Part shown: one piece after another, positions 47,051 to 56,416 of the stretch
Position numbering within the stretch: the first letter of the stretch is position 1
Layout: every line of letters begins with the position of its first letter
Origin: Methylophaga sp. 41_12_T18
Lineage (GTDB): Bacteria > Pseudomonadota > Gammaproteobacteria > Nitrosococcales > Methylophagaceae
Length of the DNA stretch: 64,000 nucleotides
Direction of reading: 5' to 3'
NCBI GenBank assembly: GCA_002163115.1
Contig: MAAI01000066.1
Coordinates: 1 to 64,000, forward strand
Made by a program: the position numbers and the translations under genes
Notes under the pieces: model-generated
What the model was told of the DNA's origin: nothing
Seen by the model: only the letters and a program-made list of their open reading frames with translations
Databases searched by the model: none

Positions 47051-49213
47051 TTATTGGTTGACTCTAGTAATGCGTACTACCATATCAATATGACGCAGGC
47101 GACGAATAACACGAGCCAAGTGTTGCCGATTTAACACTGAAATAGTGAGACGCAGATCGGAATACTCACTTTCTCGCTCATCTACCATCACATTATCAAT
47201 ATTCGAATCAGTTTCCGACACCGCTACTGCAATAGTTGCCAACACACCACGCTGATTTAATACATGCACAATAATATCAACCGGGAACTCACGATTAACA
47301 TCTGGCGACCAAGCCACATCCAACCACTTATCTTGTTGACCACGTAAATTAAGTGTCGTTTTGCAAGATACTTGGTGAATAACAATGCCGCGACCAGCAC
47401 TAACAAAACCGTTAATAGCATCACCTGGAATCGGATGGCAACAGCGAGCAAAGTTCACCACCATGCCCTCAGTACCTGCAATCATCAATGGTTGCTGTTC
47501 AATATTTGCTGATACTTCATCTTGTATCATTTTTTGAGCAATTAATAATGCTGAACGATTACCCAGTCCAATATCATCTAATAAATGCTCCATACTTTCT
47601 AATTCTAGTTCTTCTAATAAATCATGGACCCGCTGATGTGGAATGTCCTTAATTTGAGTAGAAAAAGCATGCAAATGTTTATTTAATAATCTATGTCCTA
47701 GCATCACCGCTTCTTCATTACGCAATTGTTTCAGGTAATGACGAATACTAGATCGTGCTTTTGCCGTGATCACAAAATTCAACCACGATGGATTTGGGTG
47801 GCTAGATGGAGATGTAATCACCTCAACTGACTGGCCCGTTTCCAACTGAGTGCTTAATGGTACGAGATGTCGGCCCACTTTGGAAGCCACACAAGAATTG
47901 CCAATATCAGAGTGAACAGCATAGGCAAAATCAACGGTAGTGGCACCACGAGGCAAGGACATGATCTGACCTTTGGGCGTAAACACGTAAATTTCTTCCG
48001 GAAAGAGATCGATACGTAAGTTTTCTAAGAATTCAATCGAATCCCCAGAGTCTTTTTGCATTTCTAAAATACCTTGCAACCATTGCCTCGCACGTCGGTG
48101 CGCTTGGTTACTACCTTCACTTTCACCCGTTTTATATAGCCAATGTGCAGCGACACCCGCTTCTGCCATTTGATCCATATTTCGTGAGCGAACTTGTACT
48201 TCTATAGGCAAACCATAAGGGCCAAACAGCACGGTATGTAATGATTGGTAGCCATTCGCTTTTGGAATAGCAATATAATCTTTAAATTTTCCTTGCACTG
48301 GCTTGTATAGATTATGGGCCACACCCAACATCCGGTAACACTGATCAACATCATCAACGATAATGCGAAATGCATACATATCCATTACTTCAGAAAAGGA
48401 TAGTTGCTTGCTGACCATTTTCTTATACAAGCTGTACAGATTCTTTTCGCGGCCTTGGATATCGGCGCTAATGCCTTCCTGTTCCATCCGGTTAAGAATA
48501 GATGCCGTGATCTGTTGGACAACTTCTTTACGATTACCTCGTGACTTACGTACCGCGTCAGCTAGAACTCGGTAACGTATCGGGTAAAGTACATGAAAAC
48601 CTAAATCTTCCAACTCACAACGCATTAGATTCATGCCTAAACGTTGGGCTATCGGTGCATAAATATCGAGCGTTTCATGGGCAATACGACGACGTTTATC
48701 GGGGCGCAAGTGCAACAAGGTACGCATATTGTGGAGACGGTCTGCTAATTTGACGATGATCACTCGAATATCTTGTGACATCGCCAATAACATTTTTCGT
48801 AGATTTTCAGCTTGAGCATGCTGACGAGTTTCAAATGCCGCTTGGGCAAGTTTACTCACGCCCTCAACCAACAAAGCCACTTCTTCACTAAATTCGCTAG
48901 CCAACTGCTCACGTGAGATCGCAGTATCTTCAATCACATCATGCAGCAGCCCAGCCATGATGCACTCATGATCCATATGCATAAGAGCAAGGACATGAGC
49001 AACCGCTAAGGGATGAGTAATATATGGTTCGCCTGAACGCCGCATTTGGCCTTCATGCGCCTGTTCTGCATAGAAATAGGCGCGACGAATATCATCAACC
49101 TGCTTAGACTCTAAATAGTTTGATGTAGCAAAACAGAGATCATCAATGGCTAACTTTGGTTCGGATTGCTGGATTTGGACCAGCTCATCAGCTACCGTTG
49201 GTTTTGCACTCAA
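47051..49213 (-). CDS. spoT: SpoT, bifunctional (p)ppGpp synthetase/hydrolase
   Basis: 720 residues, cytosolic. The N-terminal HD hydrolase has HPLAVAHVLALMHMD and the metal motif GLLHDVIEDT. The synthetase domain has YAFRIIVDDVDQCYR, the GYQSLHT segment and an EVQVRS motif. C-terminal TGS (VFTPKGQIMSLPRGATTVDF), zinc/helical and ACT domains follow. An intact HD site and the order gmk-rpoZ-spoT identify SpoT rather than RelA. It overlaps no neighbour but is 5 bases from rpoZ. Confidence 0.96.
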   Translation of the reverse strand: MSAKPTVADELVQIQQSEPKLAIDDLCFATSNYLESKQVDDIRRAYFYAEQAHEGQMRRSGEPYITHPLAVAHVLALMHMDHECIMAGLLHDVIEDTAISREQLASEFSEEVALLVEGVSKLAQAAFETRQHAQAENLRKMLLAMSQDIRVIIVKLADRLHNMRTLLHLRPDKRRRIAHETLDIYAPIAQRLGMNLMRCELEDLGFHVLYPIRYRVLADAVRKSRGNRKEVVQQITASILNRMEQEGISADIQGREKNLYSLYKKMVSKQLSFSEVMDMYAFRIIVDDVDQCYRMLGVAHNLYKPVQGKFKDYIAIPKANGYQSLHTVLFGPYGLPIEVQVRSRNMDQMAEAGVAAHWLYKTGESEGSNQAHRRARQWLQGILEMQKDSGDSIEFLENLRIDLFPEEIYVFTPKGQIMSLPRGATTVDFAYAVHSDIGNSCVASKVGRHLVPLSTQLETGQSVEVITSPSSHPNPSWLNFVITAKARSSIRHYLKQLRNEEAVMLGHRLLNKHLHAFSTQIKDIPHQRVHDLLEELELESMEHLLDDIGLGNRSALLIAQKMIQDEVSANIEQQPLMIAGTEGMVVNFARCCHPIPGDAINGFVSAGRGIVIHQVSCKTTLNLRGQQDKWLDVAWSPDVNREFPVDIIVHVLNQRGVLATIAVAVSETDSNIDNVMVDERESEYSDLRLTISVLNRQHLARVIRRLRHIDMVVRITRVNQ

Positions 49214-49218
49214 GGATA

Positions 49219-49479
49219 TTACTTCCCTACTTGTAATTCTTCTTCTGCAACAATACTTTCTTCAGCATGAACGCGTGCACTGGTTTTAGTTAAGATGCTT
49301 GCATCAACTAAACCTGCAGCAATTTCACGTAAAGCTAAAACGGTTGGTTTATCATTTTCCAATGGCACCATTGCATCAGCACCCATTGAAATTTCACGTG
49401 CACGTTTTGACGCCACTAAAACTAATTGAAAACGGTTATCTACGTTTTCTAAACAATCTTCTACTGTTGTACGTGCCAT
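49219..49479 (-). CDS. rpoZ: RpoZ, RNA polymerase omega subunit
   Basis: 86 residues. The conserved N-terminal [26 protein letters not shown] and the internal [15 protein letters not shown] match omega. Omega stabilises the beta' subunit and forms part of the ppGpp site 1, so its coupling to spoT is meaningful. GGGGAAG lies upstream as a ribosome binding site. It sits between gmk and spoT in the usual order. Confidence 0.96.
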   Translation of the reverse strand: MARTTVEDCLENVDNRFQLVLVASKRAREISMGADAMVPLENDKPTVLALREIAAGLVDASILTKTSARVHAEESIVAEEELQVGK

Positions 49480-49523
49480 ATTTTCTTCCCCAAAAACGTT
49501 TAATTTTACGAAATAACCAGAAC

Positions 49524-50135
49524 TTACGCCAGAAGTTCTACTAATAATTTTGCTTGTACTTGTTTTTGTACTGTTATTGACTGGCGTTGTGCCGTCATGA
49601 TCGCCTTTAATTCATCTAAAGCCAACTCAAAATCGTCATTGATAATTAAATAATCGAACTCAACATAATGTGACATTTCATTTTCAGCATCACGCATCCG
49701 GCGTGCAATGGTCGCATCATCATCTTGGCCACGGCCTTGTAAACGGTGTTCTAAGGCCTCTTTAGATGGAGGTAAGATAAAGATCCCAGTGCAGTCAGGC
49801 TGATTTTTTCTAACCTGTTGCGCGCCTTGCCAATCAATTTCCAATATCACATCTTGGCCAAGTTCCAACTCAGACATGACTGCTGCACTCGATGTTCCAT
49901 AAGAATTATCAAATACAGTTGCCGATTCCAAAAAATCACCCGTATCACGCATTTGCGCAAACTGTTCCTGACTGACAAAGAAATAATCCTTGCCATTAAC
50001 TTCACCCTCACGTGGCGCACGAGTAGTGTGAGAAACAGATAATTTTATTTGCTGATACTTCGCAACCAGTGCGTTTACCAAACTTGTTTTCCCTGCACCT
50101 GATGGCGCGGCAACAATAAAGAGACTTCCACTCAT
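49524..50135 (-). CDS. gmk: Gmk, guanylate kinase
   Basis: Phosphorylates GMP to GDP. The 203 residues have the P-loop [10 protein letters not shown] at 9-18, [20 protein letters not shown] for GMP binding, [12 protein letters not shown] and FILPPS. It is the first gene of the gmk-rpoZ-spoT-ridA-recG-ubiC-ubiA run. The promoter should lie in 50136-50300, where short inverted repeats are seen, but no clear hexamers were assigned. Confidence 0.96.
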   Translation of the reverse strand: MSGSLFIVAAPSGAGKTSLVNALVAKYQQIKLSVSHTTRAPREGEVNGKDYFFVSQEQFAQMRDTGDFLESATVFDNSYGTSSAAVMSELELGQDVILEIDWQGAQQVRKNQPDCTGIFILPPSKEALEHRLQGRGQDDDATIARRMRDAENEMSHYVEFDYLIINDDFELALDELKAIMTAQRQSITVQKQVQAKLLVELLA

Positions 50136-50419
50136 TTTAATTTGATTCCTGTTCGCTTTTTTACGCTACGTTATTTATAGAATTTTATATTCTATATGTC
50201 GCGTATTCTACGCTTAATTTCTAACTATTTATAAGCAATAAGCACAAATAAAAACCTTTTCAAATAATTTTGAGATATATGACTTTCGAGTTTTCAAGCA
50301 TTGAGGTTCTGTAGCTAAAAGTAAAGAAAGTGGACGGTTCACGAAGGTATAGACATACCTTTAATAAGCATTAAGCCTAAATCAAGTCTTCAGTTAGGTG
50401 ATTGAAATTAATCTACATC

Positions 50420-50435
50420 TAGTACTAAAGTACTA
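50420..50435. repeat. Near-palindrome upstream of the PEP-CTERM gene
   Basis: TAGTACT-AA-AGTACTA, 7-bp arms with a 2-base centre. The tiny loop favours a protein-binding site over an RNA hairpin. It lies about 90 bases before the ATG at 50526. Confidence 0.45.
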
Positions 50436-50478
50436 TAGACATCCTTGTTGACTACTAATATTATGTATGTCGAATTAT

Positions 50479-50499
50479 GTGAAGTCCGTCACACTTCAC
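50479..50499. repeat. Inverted repeat just before the PEP-CTERM gene
   Basis: GTGAAGT (50479-50485), loop CCGTCAC, ACTTCAC (50493-50499), ending 15 bases before the AGGAG ribosome binding site. It could be a 5' leader hairpin or an operator. Confidence 0.45.
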
Positions 50500-50525
50500 T
50501 AAAGCCAAATACTTAGGAGTAGGTG

Positions 50526-51110
50526 ATGAAAACCAAAATAACAACATCTTTGCTTTTTGCAGTTATGACATTATTTAATGTGTCTGCTGCTACTGCAGGC
50601 CCTGTTGGTCCCGGAACATGCTCAAATTCCGATGTTACAGCAAATGGAACGGGAGGCCCTGCCTCTGCTATCTACTGTACCAATCAAGCAGGCAATGATG
50701 GTAACGGTGTTAATTTCTCAGCTAATATCAACTCACTGTTCAATACAGAATTTGGAACGTCACTCAGTGGTAACTGGTCACAACTGGCTAAAAATGATGC
50801 CATTGGCAACCAAAATATTAGTAGCGGGCCTTGGGATTTTTCAGCATTAGCCGCTTCAATCACCAATCCATTTGTGATTGTATTGAAGGCAACTAACAAC
50901 TTCGCTGCTTACCTATTTGACTTCACAACTGATGGCACCGGGACATTTAATACCGTTGGTATAACGGATGATAGTAAACAACATGATATCTCTCATATTT
51001 CTATTTATACTTTAGATACCATTTCACAGGTTCCAGTGCCTGCAGCACTATGGTTGTTTGGCTCTGCTCTAATGGGATTAGTAGGTATACGTAAACGTTA
51101 TACAGCATAA
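50526..51110 (+). CDS. Secreted protein with PEP-CTERM-type sorting signal
   Basis: 194 residues from ATG at 50526, chosen over GTG at 50523 because AGGAG (50515-50519) is ideally placed. A signal peptide of about 1-25 ends SAATAG. The mature domain is Gly/Asn/Ser-rich and beta-like, with two cysteines (GTCSNSD, IYCTNQ). The C-terminus is VPVPAALWLFGSALMGLVGIRKR: motif, hydrophobic helix and basic tail, the form of PEP-CTERM signals processed by exosortase. No exosortase is in the window. Such proteins are often surface or matrix components. A terminator follows. Confidence 0.82.
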   Translation: MKTKITTSLLFAVMTLFNVSAATAGPVGPGTCSNSDVTANGTGGPASAIYCTNQAGNDGNGVNFSANINSLFNTEFGTSLSGNWSQLAKNDAIGNQNISSGPWDFSALAASITNPFVIVLKATNNFAAYLFDFTTDGTGTFNTVGITDDSKQHDISHISIYTLDTISQVPVPAALWLFGSALMGLVGIRKRYTA

Positions 51111-51131
51111 GCCTCCCTCAAAAAATCAAAT

Positions 51132-51164
51132 AAAAAAGCCGTGATAAATATCACGGCTTTTTTA
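51132..51164 (+). terminator. Terminator after the PEP-CTERM gene
   Basis: GCCGTGAT (51138-51145), short AT loop, ATCACGGC (51150-51157), flanked by an A-run and TTTTTTT. The mirrored A-run means it can also serve yicC on the opposite strand. Confidence 0.92.
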
Positions 51165-51211
51165 TTTCTAATAGTCAGTGCTAGCTGACTTTGTTTTAGT
51201 CCTGACTATAA

Positions 51212-52078
51212 TTATTCAATATTCTGGATCTGTTCACGCATTTGCTCTATCAACACTTTCAAATCAACCGAATGACGAGTGGTATCACTATCAATGGATT
51301 TTGATGCCAAGGTATTGGCTTCACGATTCAGTTCTTGCATTAAAAAGTCTAAACGGCGACCAACAGGTTCATCACGTTGCAATACATTTTGCACTTCAAT
51401 GACATGGCTTTGTAGTCTATCTAACTCTTCTGCAACATCACTTTTTTGTGCTAGCACGACCATCTCTTGCTCTAAACGTTCTGCATCAAGGTTCACAGCT
51501 AGTTCAGCAACACGGTCAGCCAATCGCTGGCGATGTTGGGCTAAAATGTCAGGCATACGCTCACGCACATCAATGGCAATCGTATTAATATCATCACAAC
51601 GTTGTTCGATCATTTGTTGTAACGCTGAACCTTCGGTTTCGCGAGTGGTAATCAACTCTTCAATCGCAACTTTTAACGATGATAGAACGGTTTTATTTAA
51701 CGCGTTTTGGTCTAGCGAGTCAGAAATTATTACCCCAGGCCATTGCAATACTCTTAATGGGTCAACTGGCGCTGCTTGCTCAGAAAAGTTCGCCACTTGT
51801 TCGCAACTATTCACTACCGCTTGGGCTAACTCTTTATCTATTTCTAAAGTAGTCTGCTGTTGCTCTGGCGCTTTATAGCGCAACACAGCGTCAATTTTAC
51901 CGCGGCCTAACTTATCGGTGAACATTTTTCGGATCTTCATTTCTAAAGGTCGAAAACTTTCTTCCAAACGTAATGCCACCTCAAGGTAACGATGATTTAC
52001 CGAGCGAATTTCCCAAGTCAAACTGCCTTGATCGGTTTGCTGTTCTTGGCGGGCAAAGGCCGTCATGCTTCGAGTCAA
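51212..52078 (-). CDS. yicC: YicC-family endoribonuclease
   Basis: 288 residues with the family N-terminus MTRSMTAFARQEQQ and WEIRSVNHRYLE, a central coiled-coil region and a C-terminal DUF1732 segment (GRRLDFLMQELNREANTLASKS, then LKVLIEQMREQIQNIE). YicC proteins are RNases implicated in sRNA turnover. They commonly stand divergent to rph, as here, with a 119-base shared region. The C-terminal end and length match E. coli YicC (287). Confidence 0.94.
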   Translation of the reverse strand: MTRSMTAFARQEQQTDQGSLTWEIRSVNHRYLEVALRLEESFRPLEMKIRKMFTDKLGRGKIDAVLRYKAPEQQQTTLEIDKELAQAVVNSCEQVANFSEQAAPVDPLRVLQWPGVIISDSLDQNALNKTVLSSLKVAIEELITTRETEGSALQQMIEQRCDDINTIAIDVRERMPDILAQHRQRLADRVAELAVNLDAERLEQEMVVLAQKSDVAEELDRLQSHVIEVQNVLQRDEPVGRRLDFLMQELNREANTLASKSIDSDTTRHSVDLKVLIEQMREQIQNIE

Positions 52079-52159
52079 TTTAAAATCCTAAAAATCATTA
52101 AAAAAGACATCTTAACTAAAACTAGTACTAAAAAGCATCTGTATTTATTCAGACCCACG

Positions 52160-52165
52160 TATAAT
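52160..52165 (+). promoter_or_regulatory. Possible -10 element for rph
   Basis: TATAAT 33 bases before the rph ATG. No convincing -35 is present at 16-18 bases. Confidence 0.4.
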
Positions 52166-52197
52166 GTTGCGATTATTTATATATGAAGGAAGAAGCT

Positions 52198-52914
52198 ATG
52201 CGTCCAAGCGGTCGTCAACCTAATGAATTACGTAATGTAAAAATTACCCGTAACTACACAAAACATGCTGAAGGTTCAGTTTTAGTTGAATTTGGCGATA
52301 CCAAAGTATTGTGTACCGCTTCTGTTGAAGAACGCATTCCTAACTTCCTTCGCGGCAAGGGTGAAGGTTGGGTTACAGCAGAATACGGCATGTTACCGCG
52401 CTCAACAGGTAGTCGCATGGCACGTGAAGCTGCTCGCGGTAAGCAAAGTGGTCGTACTATGGAAATCCAACGTTTAATTGGTCGTTCTTTACGTGCAGCG
52501 ATTGATTTAAAGGGTTTAGGCGAACGCAGCATCACTATTGATTGTGATGTTATTCAAGCTGATGGCGGTACTCGTACTGCATCAATCACCGGTGCTTTTG
52601 TTGCTCTGCAAGATGCAATCAACCACTTGATTACCAAAAAGAAAATCAAGAAAAGTCCTTTACATGGCCAATTAGCATCAGTGTCTGTGGGTATTTACGA
52701 CGGTACGCCAGTGCTAGATCTTGATTACATCGAAGATTCAAATGCTGAAACAGATATGAATGTGGTGATGAACGATGCCGGTGCTTATATCGAATTACAA
52801 GGTACGGCTGAAGGTCATGCTTTCCACCCTGAAGAATTAACTGCAATGTTAGCTTTGGCCAAAGAAGGCATCGACGACTTAATGGTTAAACAACGCGAAG
52901 CTTTAGCCCAATAA
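52198..52914 (+). CDS. rph: Rph, ribonuclease PH
   Basis: Phosphorolytic 3'-exoribonuclease for tRNA and rRNA 3' ends. The 238 residues match the family. ATG at 52198 ([12 protein letters not shown]) is chosen over 52183, as it is preceded by AAGGAAGAAG and gives the conserved N-terminus. Motifs: [62 protein letters not shown] and the C-terminal acidic ELQGTAEG. Its TAA overlaps the rdgB ATG (TAATG). Confidence 0.95.
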   Translation: MRPSGRQPNELRNVKITRNYTKHAEGSVLVEFGDTKVLCTASVEERIPNFLRGKGEGWVTAEYGMLPRSTGSRMAREAARGKQSGRTMEIQRLIGRSLRAAIDLKGLGERSITIDCDVIQADGGTRTASITGAFVALQDAINHLITKKKIKKSPLHGQLASVSVGIYDGTPVLDLDYIEDSNAETDMNVVMNDAGAYIELQGTAEGHAFHPEELTAMLALAKEGIDDLMVKQREALAQ

Positions 52915-53513
52915 TGAAAAAAATTGTTTTAGCCAGCGGCAATAAGGGCAAACTCAAAGAGTTTGCCCAATTATTTGCAACAATGAACATTGAAGTCGTG
53001 CCACAGTCTGAATTTGATGTGCCTGAAGCCGAAGAAACCGGCCTGACATTTGTTGAAAATGCCATCATCAAAGCACGTAATGCAGCCAAATATACTGGAT
53101 TGCCTGCGATTGCTGATGACTCAGGTATTGAAGTTGATGCCCTACAAGGCAGACCTGGTATTTATTCGGCACGTTTTGCTGGCGCAGATGCCACTGACCG
53201 AGACAACTTACATCTCTTATTAGAGCATCTACAAGATAAACCCACCGCAGAACGTACTGCACGTTACCAATGCTTATTGGTTTATATGGAGCATGAAAAT
53301 GATCCAACGCCGTTGATTAGTCAGGCTAGCTGGGAAGGACGAATCTTGCCGGCTCCTATCGGTGATGGCGGCTTTGGTTATGATCCCATTTTCTGGGTTA
53401 ATGAAACGCAATGTAGTTCTGCTGAACTCAGTCCAGAACAAAAACATGCGATTAGCCACCGAGGCAAAGCCTTGCAGAAATTCATGGCACAGTTCTCATC
53501 AAATGAGCAATAA
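52914..53513 (+). CDS. rdgB: RdgB, XTP/dITP diphosphatase
   Basis: Cleans deaminated purine nucleotides (dITP, XTP) from the pool. The 199 residues have ASGNKGKLKEFAQL at the N-terminus, the acidic TFVENAIIKARNAA, ADDSGIEVDAL, GIYSARFAG and GFGYDPIF, all hallmarks of the Ham1 family. It overlaps rph by 1 base and the lipoprotein gene by 11 bases. Confidence 0.95.
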   Translation: MKKIVLASGNKGKLKEFAQLFATMNIEVVPQSEFDVPEAEETGLTFVENAIIKARNAAKYTGLPAIADDSGIEVDALQGRPGIYSARFAGADATDRDNLHLLLEHLQDKPTAERTARYQCLLVYMEHENDPTPLISQASWEGRILPAPIGDGGFGYDPIFWVNETQCSSAELSPEQKHAISHRGKALQKFMAQFSSNEQ

Positions 53514-54159
53514 CAGACTTTTTAATTTCTGTCTTTTGTTAGTGATATCCATGATGACAGCCTGCTCATCACGACCTATTTCTGAGCAAGCTATCGCACC
53601 TATTTTCAAACTAGATAGTGTGCAAAGCCTGGAAAAATATAAGCTATTTATTGGTCACCCCACACCTAGTTTATATTCCATTTGCCGTCATAAAACCTGC
53701 CGAGAAATTGCTTTTGTCAGCTTAAGTGATGTTCAGTGGCAGAATGTTGAAGCACTGTTTTCTCCACCAGCAATATCAGCTGAATACGAACGCGGCCAAA
53801 TACAACAAGCAGTTGCCTTACTTGAAACCTATACTGGCGAGCAAACCAACACCGATAATGATCGAGCTGAAAATGACTCAAGGTCAGGTATTCAAGGTCA
53901 GATGGATTGCATCGATGAAGCCACCAATACCACGGTGTATTTACGGATGATATCCAAAGCAGGTTTATTAAAGTGGCATCAAGAGGCATCACGTATAGGT
54001 AGAGGCGTGATGACTGGTAATATTCCACATAACACTGCAACCATTATCGAAATAGAATCAGGTACGCCTTATGCCGTTGATTCATGGTTTGAAGACAATG
54101 GTGTAGAGCCCCATATTTTGCCTCTTGCAGAATGGAAATCAGGTTGGTGGCCACAATAA
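53503..54159 (+). CDS. Predicted lipoprotein of unknown function
   Basis: 218 residues from ATG 53503, 11 bases before the end of rdgB. Longer in-frame extensions run antisense-like through rdgB and are rejected because this start gives a signal peptide with lipobox-like MTAC (MSNNRLFNFCLLLVISMM, then TACSS). The mature part contains DCIDEATNTTVYLRM, KWHQEASRIGRG and ending DSWFEDNGVEPHILPLAEWKSGWWP. This C-terminal style is seen in small lipoproteins beside rdgB/hemW in other gammaproteobacteria, but the role is unknown. The hemW ATG overlaps its stop. Confidence 0.8.
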   Translation: MSNNRLFNFCLLLVISMMTACSSRPISEQAIAPIFKLDSVQSLEKYKLFIGHPTPSLYSICRHKTCREIAFVSLSDVQWQNVEALFSPPAISAEYERGQIQQAVALLETYTGEQTNTDNDRAENDSRSGIQGQMDCIDEATNTTVYLRMISKAGLLKWHQEASRIGRGVMTGNIPHNTATIIEIESGTPYAVDSWFEDNGVEPHILPLAEWKSGWWPQ

Positions 54160-55319
54160 TGTATAACTTCACAGCCTTGCCGCCCCTCAGCTTATATATC
54201 CATGTGCCATGGTGCGTACGTAAATGCCCGTACTGTGACTTCAATTCCCATAAGTCACCAGACCAGATCCCTGAAGATGCTTATATTGATGCCTTGATCA
54301 GAGATTTAGAACAAGAAGTACCCTTAATCTGGGGACGCACCGTGACCAGTATTTTCATCGGTGGCGGCACGCCGAGCCTATTATCAGCCGAAGCCTACGA
54401 TCGCTTATTTTCAGCAATACGAGCACTCTTACCGTTAAGTAGCCAAGCTGAAATTACCTTAGAAGCGAATCCCGGTACCTTTGAACAAGAACGGTTCGCC
54501 GATTATCTAGCCTTAGGCATTAATCGCTTATCTATCGGTATTCAAAGCTTTGATGATCAGGCTCTACAAGCTTTAGGTCGTATCCACGATAAAGACCAAG
54601 CCATTAAGGCAGTTGAAACTGCCCATAAAGTCGGCTTTGAAAACTTTAACTTAGACCTGATGTTTGGTCTACCCCATCAAACTGCCAGCAAAGCGGCACA
54701 TGATGTGAATACAGCTATCGCGCTTGAGCCAACACATATCTCCTATTATCAGCTAACATTAGAACCCAATACCTTGTTCTATCAACAGCCGCCCACCTTA
54801 CCAGATGAAGATCCAATTATTGATTGGCAAATTGATAGCCAACAATTGTTGGCTGAGGCAGGTTATCGACAATATGAAGTCTCAGCGTATGCCAAGGAAA
54901 ACAAACGCTGCCAACATAATCTAAATTATTGGCAGTTTGGTGATTACCTTGGCATCGGTGCCGGTGCACATGGCAAGATCAGCGATGCAGCTCAACAAAG
55001 CATCACTCGTCGTTCCAAACAAAAACAACCACAAGCCTTTATCGATACAGCAGGCACTGACAAAGTGCTGCTTAGTGATGAAAAAATCAGCCGCAAAGAT
55101 ATTGGTTTTGAGTTTATGCTCAATGCTTTGCGACTTACGGATGGCTTTCCTACTCCGCTGTTTTATCAACATGCCGGCGTACCGATTTCACATATCGATA
55201 AAGCACTTGAACAAGCTCAACATGAAGGTTTATTAGAAAGAAACATTCACTTCATTAAACCGACAGAAAAAGGACAACGTTACTTAAATAGTCTCATTGA
55301 GCTATTTTTGCCACAATAG
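54159..55319 (+). CDS. hemW: HemW, radical SAM heme chaperone
   Basis: 386 residues from ATG at 54159 (TAATG overlap), rather than the upstream in-frame ATG. The radical SAM motif is C19-VRK-C23-PY-C26 with HVPWC before and DFNSH after. FIGGGTPSLL, EANPGT, INRLSIGIQSFDDQAL and LDLMFGLPHQT follow. HemW inserts heme into acceptors and was once taken for coproporphyrinogen oxidase HemN. The position after rdgB is standard. Confidence 0.94.
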   Translation: MYNFTALPPLSLYIHVPWCVRKCPYCDFNSHKSPDQIPEDAYIDALIRDLEQEVPLIWGRTVTSIFIGGGTPSLLSAEAYDRLFSAIRALLPLSSQAEITLEANPGTFEQERFADYLALGINRLSIGIQSFDDQALQALGRIHDKDQAIKAVETAHKVGFENFNLDLMFGLPHQTASKAAHDVNTAIALEPTHISYYQLTLEPNTLFYQQPPTLPDEDPIIDWQIDSQQLLAEAGYRQYEVSAYAKENKRCQHNLNYWQFGDYLGIGAGAHGKISDAAQQSITRRSKQKQPQAFIDTAGTDKVLLSDEKISRKDIGFEFMLNALRLTDGFPTPLFYQHAGVPISHIDKALEQAQHEGLLERNIHFIKPTEKGQRYLNSLIELFLPQ

Positions 55320-55354
55320 TATGCTGTCAGCGTATTCAAACTAAGGATCATTCG

Positions 55355-55645
55355 ATGTTAACCAACAGCTTAAAAATTATTAGTGCCTTATTGTTACTTG
55401 CCGCACCGTTAGCGCAAGCAGAAGTCATCTCTATCGCTGATCCACGCTACGATGTAGCCAACACTGAACAAGGTGTATTACGCCCGACTCGCGGCATGTC
55501 AAAAGCCAATGTTACCAACAAGTTTGGTGAGCCAGAGCACAAAACAGCAGCCGTTGGTGAGCCACCTATTTCAAACTGGACTTACCCTGAGTTTGTTGTT
55601 TATTTTGAACACAATATTGTGATTCATTCCGTAGTACCTCACTAA
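55355..55645 (+). CDS. Small secreted protein with an OmlA/BamE-like motif
   Basis: 96 residues. The signal peptide of about 1-22 ends LAQA, and the mature protein has about 74 residues. GMSKANVTNKFGEPEHKTAAV, then PISNWTYPEFVVYFEHNIVI, recalls the G-M-x-x-x-V-x-x-x-x-G-x-P turn of SmpA/OmlA/BamE-like small envelope proteins. It is not a lipoprotein. CTAAGGATC is the ribosome binding site region. Located between hemW and a MOSC gene; function unknown. Confidence 0.75.
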   Translation: MLTNSLKIISALLLLAAPLAQAEVISIADPRYDVANTEQGVLRPTRGMSKANVTNKFGEPEHKTAAVGEPPISNWTYPEFVVYFEHNIVIHSVVPH

Positions 55646-55648
55646 AAT

Positions 55649-56290
55649 ATGCAATTAAAGTCGGTTAACGTCTCTTTAACCAAAGAGATTGAATATAACG
55701 GTGAGTTAATTAAAACCGGCATATTTAAACAACCGGTCAGTGGCAGCGTAACGATCAGCGCCACACAGATTAACGGCGACCAACAAGCAGATCTGAAAAA
55801 TCATGGTGGTGAACACAAAGCCGTCTATGGTTTTGCCAGCAATCACTATGATTATTGGCGTAAAGAGTTAAATAAGCCTGAATTAAGTTACGGTCAATTC
55901 GGTGAAAACCTGAGTATCAGTGATCTTGATGAAGCCAGCTTATGTATTGGCGATCAATTACAACTGGGTGACTGCATACTCGAAATCAGCCAACCTCGCG
56001 TACCTTGCTTCAAACTCGGTATGGTGATGGGCTTACCTACCATGCCAAAGTTATTTATCGAGCATGCCCATACTGGTATTTATTTCCGGATCATCCAAGC
56101 AGGCACAGTTGAGTCCGGCCAAACAGTTGAACGAATCCTAGCTCACCCAGAGCAATTATCTGTACAAACCTTGTTCAAAGCTTATTTTAATAAGCAATTT
56201 GTTGGTGCAGACAAAGTGATGCAACAAGCAGAAACAATCGGCCAATTATCAACCGAGTGGCGTCAAAAAGTCTTGTCTCGACTCAAATAA
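55649..56290 (+). CDS. MOSC-domain protein (YiiM-like)
   Basis: 213 residues. The MOSC core spans about 25-165: NHGGEHKAVYGF, YGQFGENLSISDLDE, GDQLQLG, and the conserved Cys in QPRVPCFKLGM, which binds the molybdopterin cofactor or substrate. The C-terminal helical tail resembles YiiM, a molybdoenzyme-type reductase of N-hydroxylated compounds. It begins 3 bases after the small secreted gene, so the two may be cotranscribed. Confidence 0.88.
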   Translation: MQLKSVNVSLTKEIEYNGELIKTGIFKQPVSGSVTISATQINGDQQADLKNHGGEHKAVYGFASNHYDYWRKELNKPELSYGQFGENLSISDLDEASLCIGDQLQLGDCILEISQPRVPCFKLGMVMGLPTMPKLFIEHAHTGIYFRIIQAGTVESGQTVERILAHPEQLSVQTLFKAYFNKQFVGADKVMQQAETIGQLSTEWRQKVLSRLK

Positions 56291-56416
56291 TCCAGAGTCA
56301 ATTGATAGCAAAAACCGCAACTAATCAGCCGTTTTTTATTGCCCAATTATTAACAGCACTCTTTATATTTCAATTTGTTACAATCGATATTTTGCTCATC
56401 CAACTAGGAGTGTTTA

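Larger units (their letters stand above)
50136..50525. promoter_or_regulatory. Divergent gmk / PEP-CTERM gene intergenic region rich in inverted repeats
   Basis: About 390 bases without a gene. Four perfect short inverted repeats are present: TAGAAT/ATTCTA (50178-50194), AAGGTAT/ATACCTT (50344-50361), TAGTACT/AGTACTA (50420-50435) and GTGAAGT/ACTTCAC (50479-50499). None has a T-run, so they look like operators or leader hairpins. A -24/-12 (RpoN) promoter, used by some PEP-CTERM genes, was not recognised. Confidence 0.5.

Noticed and set aside
51279-51878. 199-residue plus-strand frame antisense to yicC
   Set aside because: It lies fully within a clearly identified gene, has Ser/Cys-rich shadow composition and no family features.
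53362-53502. Long N-terminal extension of the lipoprotein frame through rdgB
   Set aside because: It would destroy the signal peptide and lipobox; the internal ATG at 53503 is a better start.
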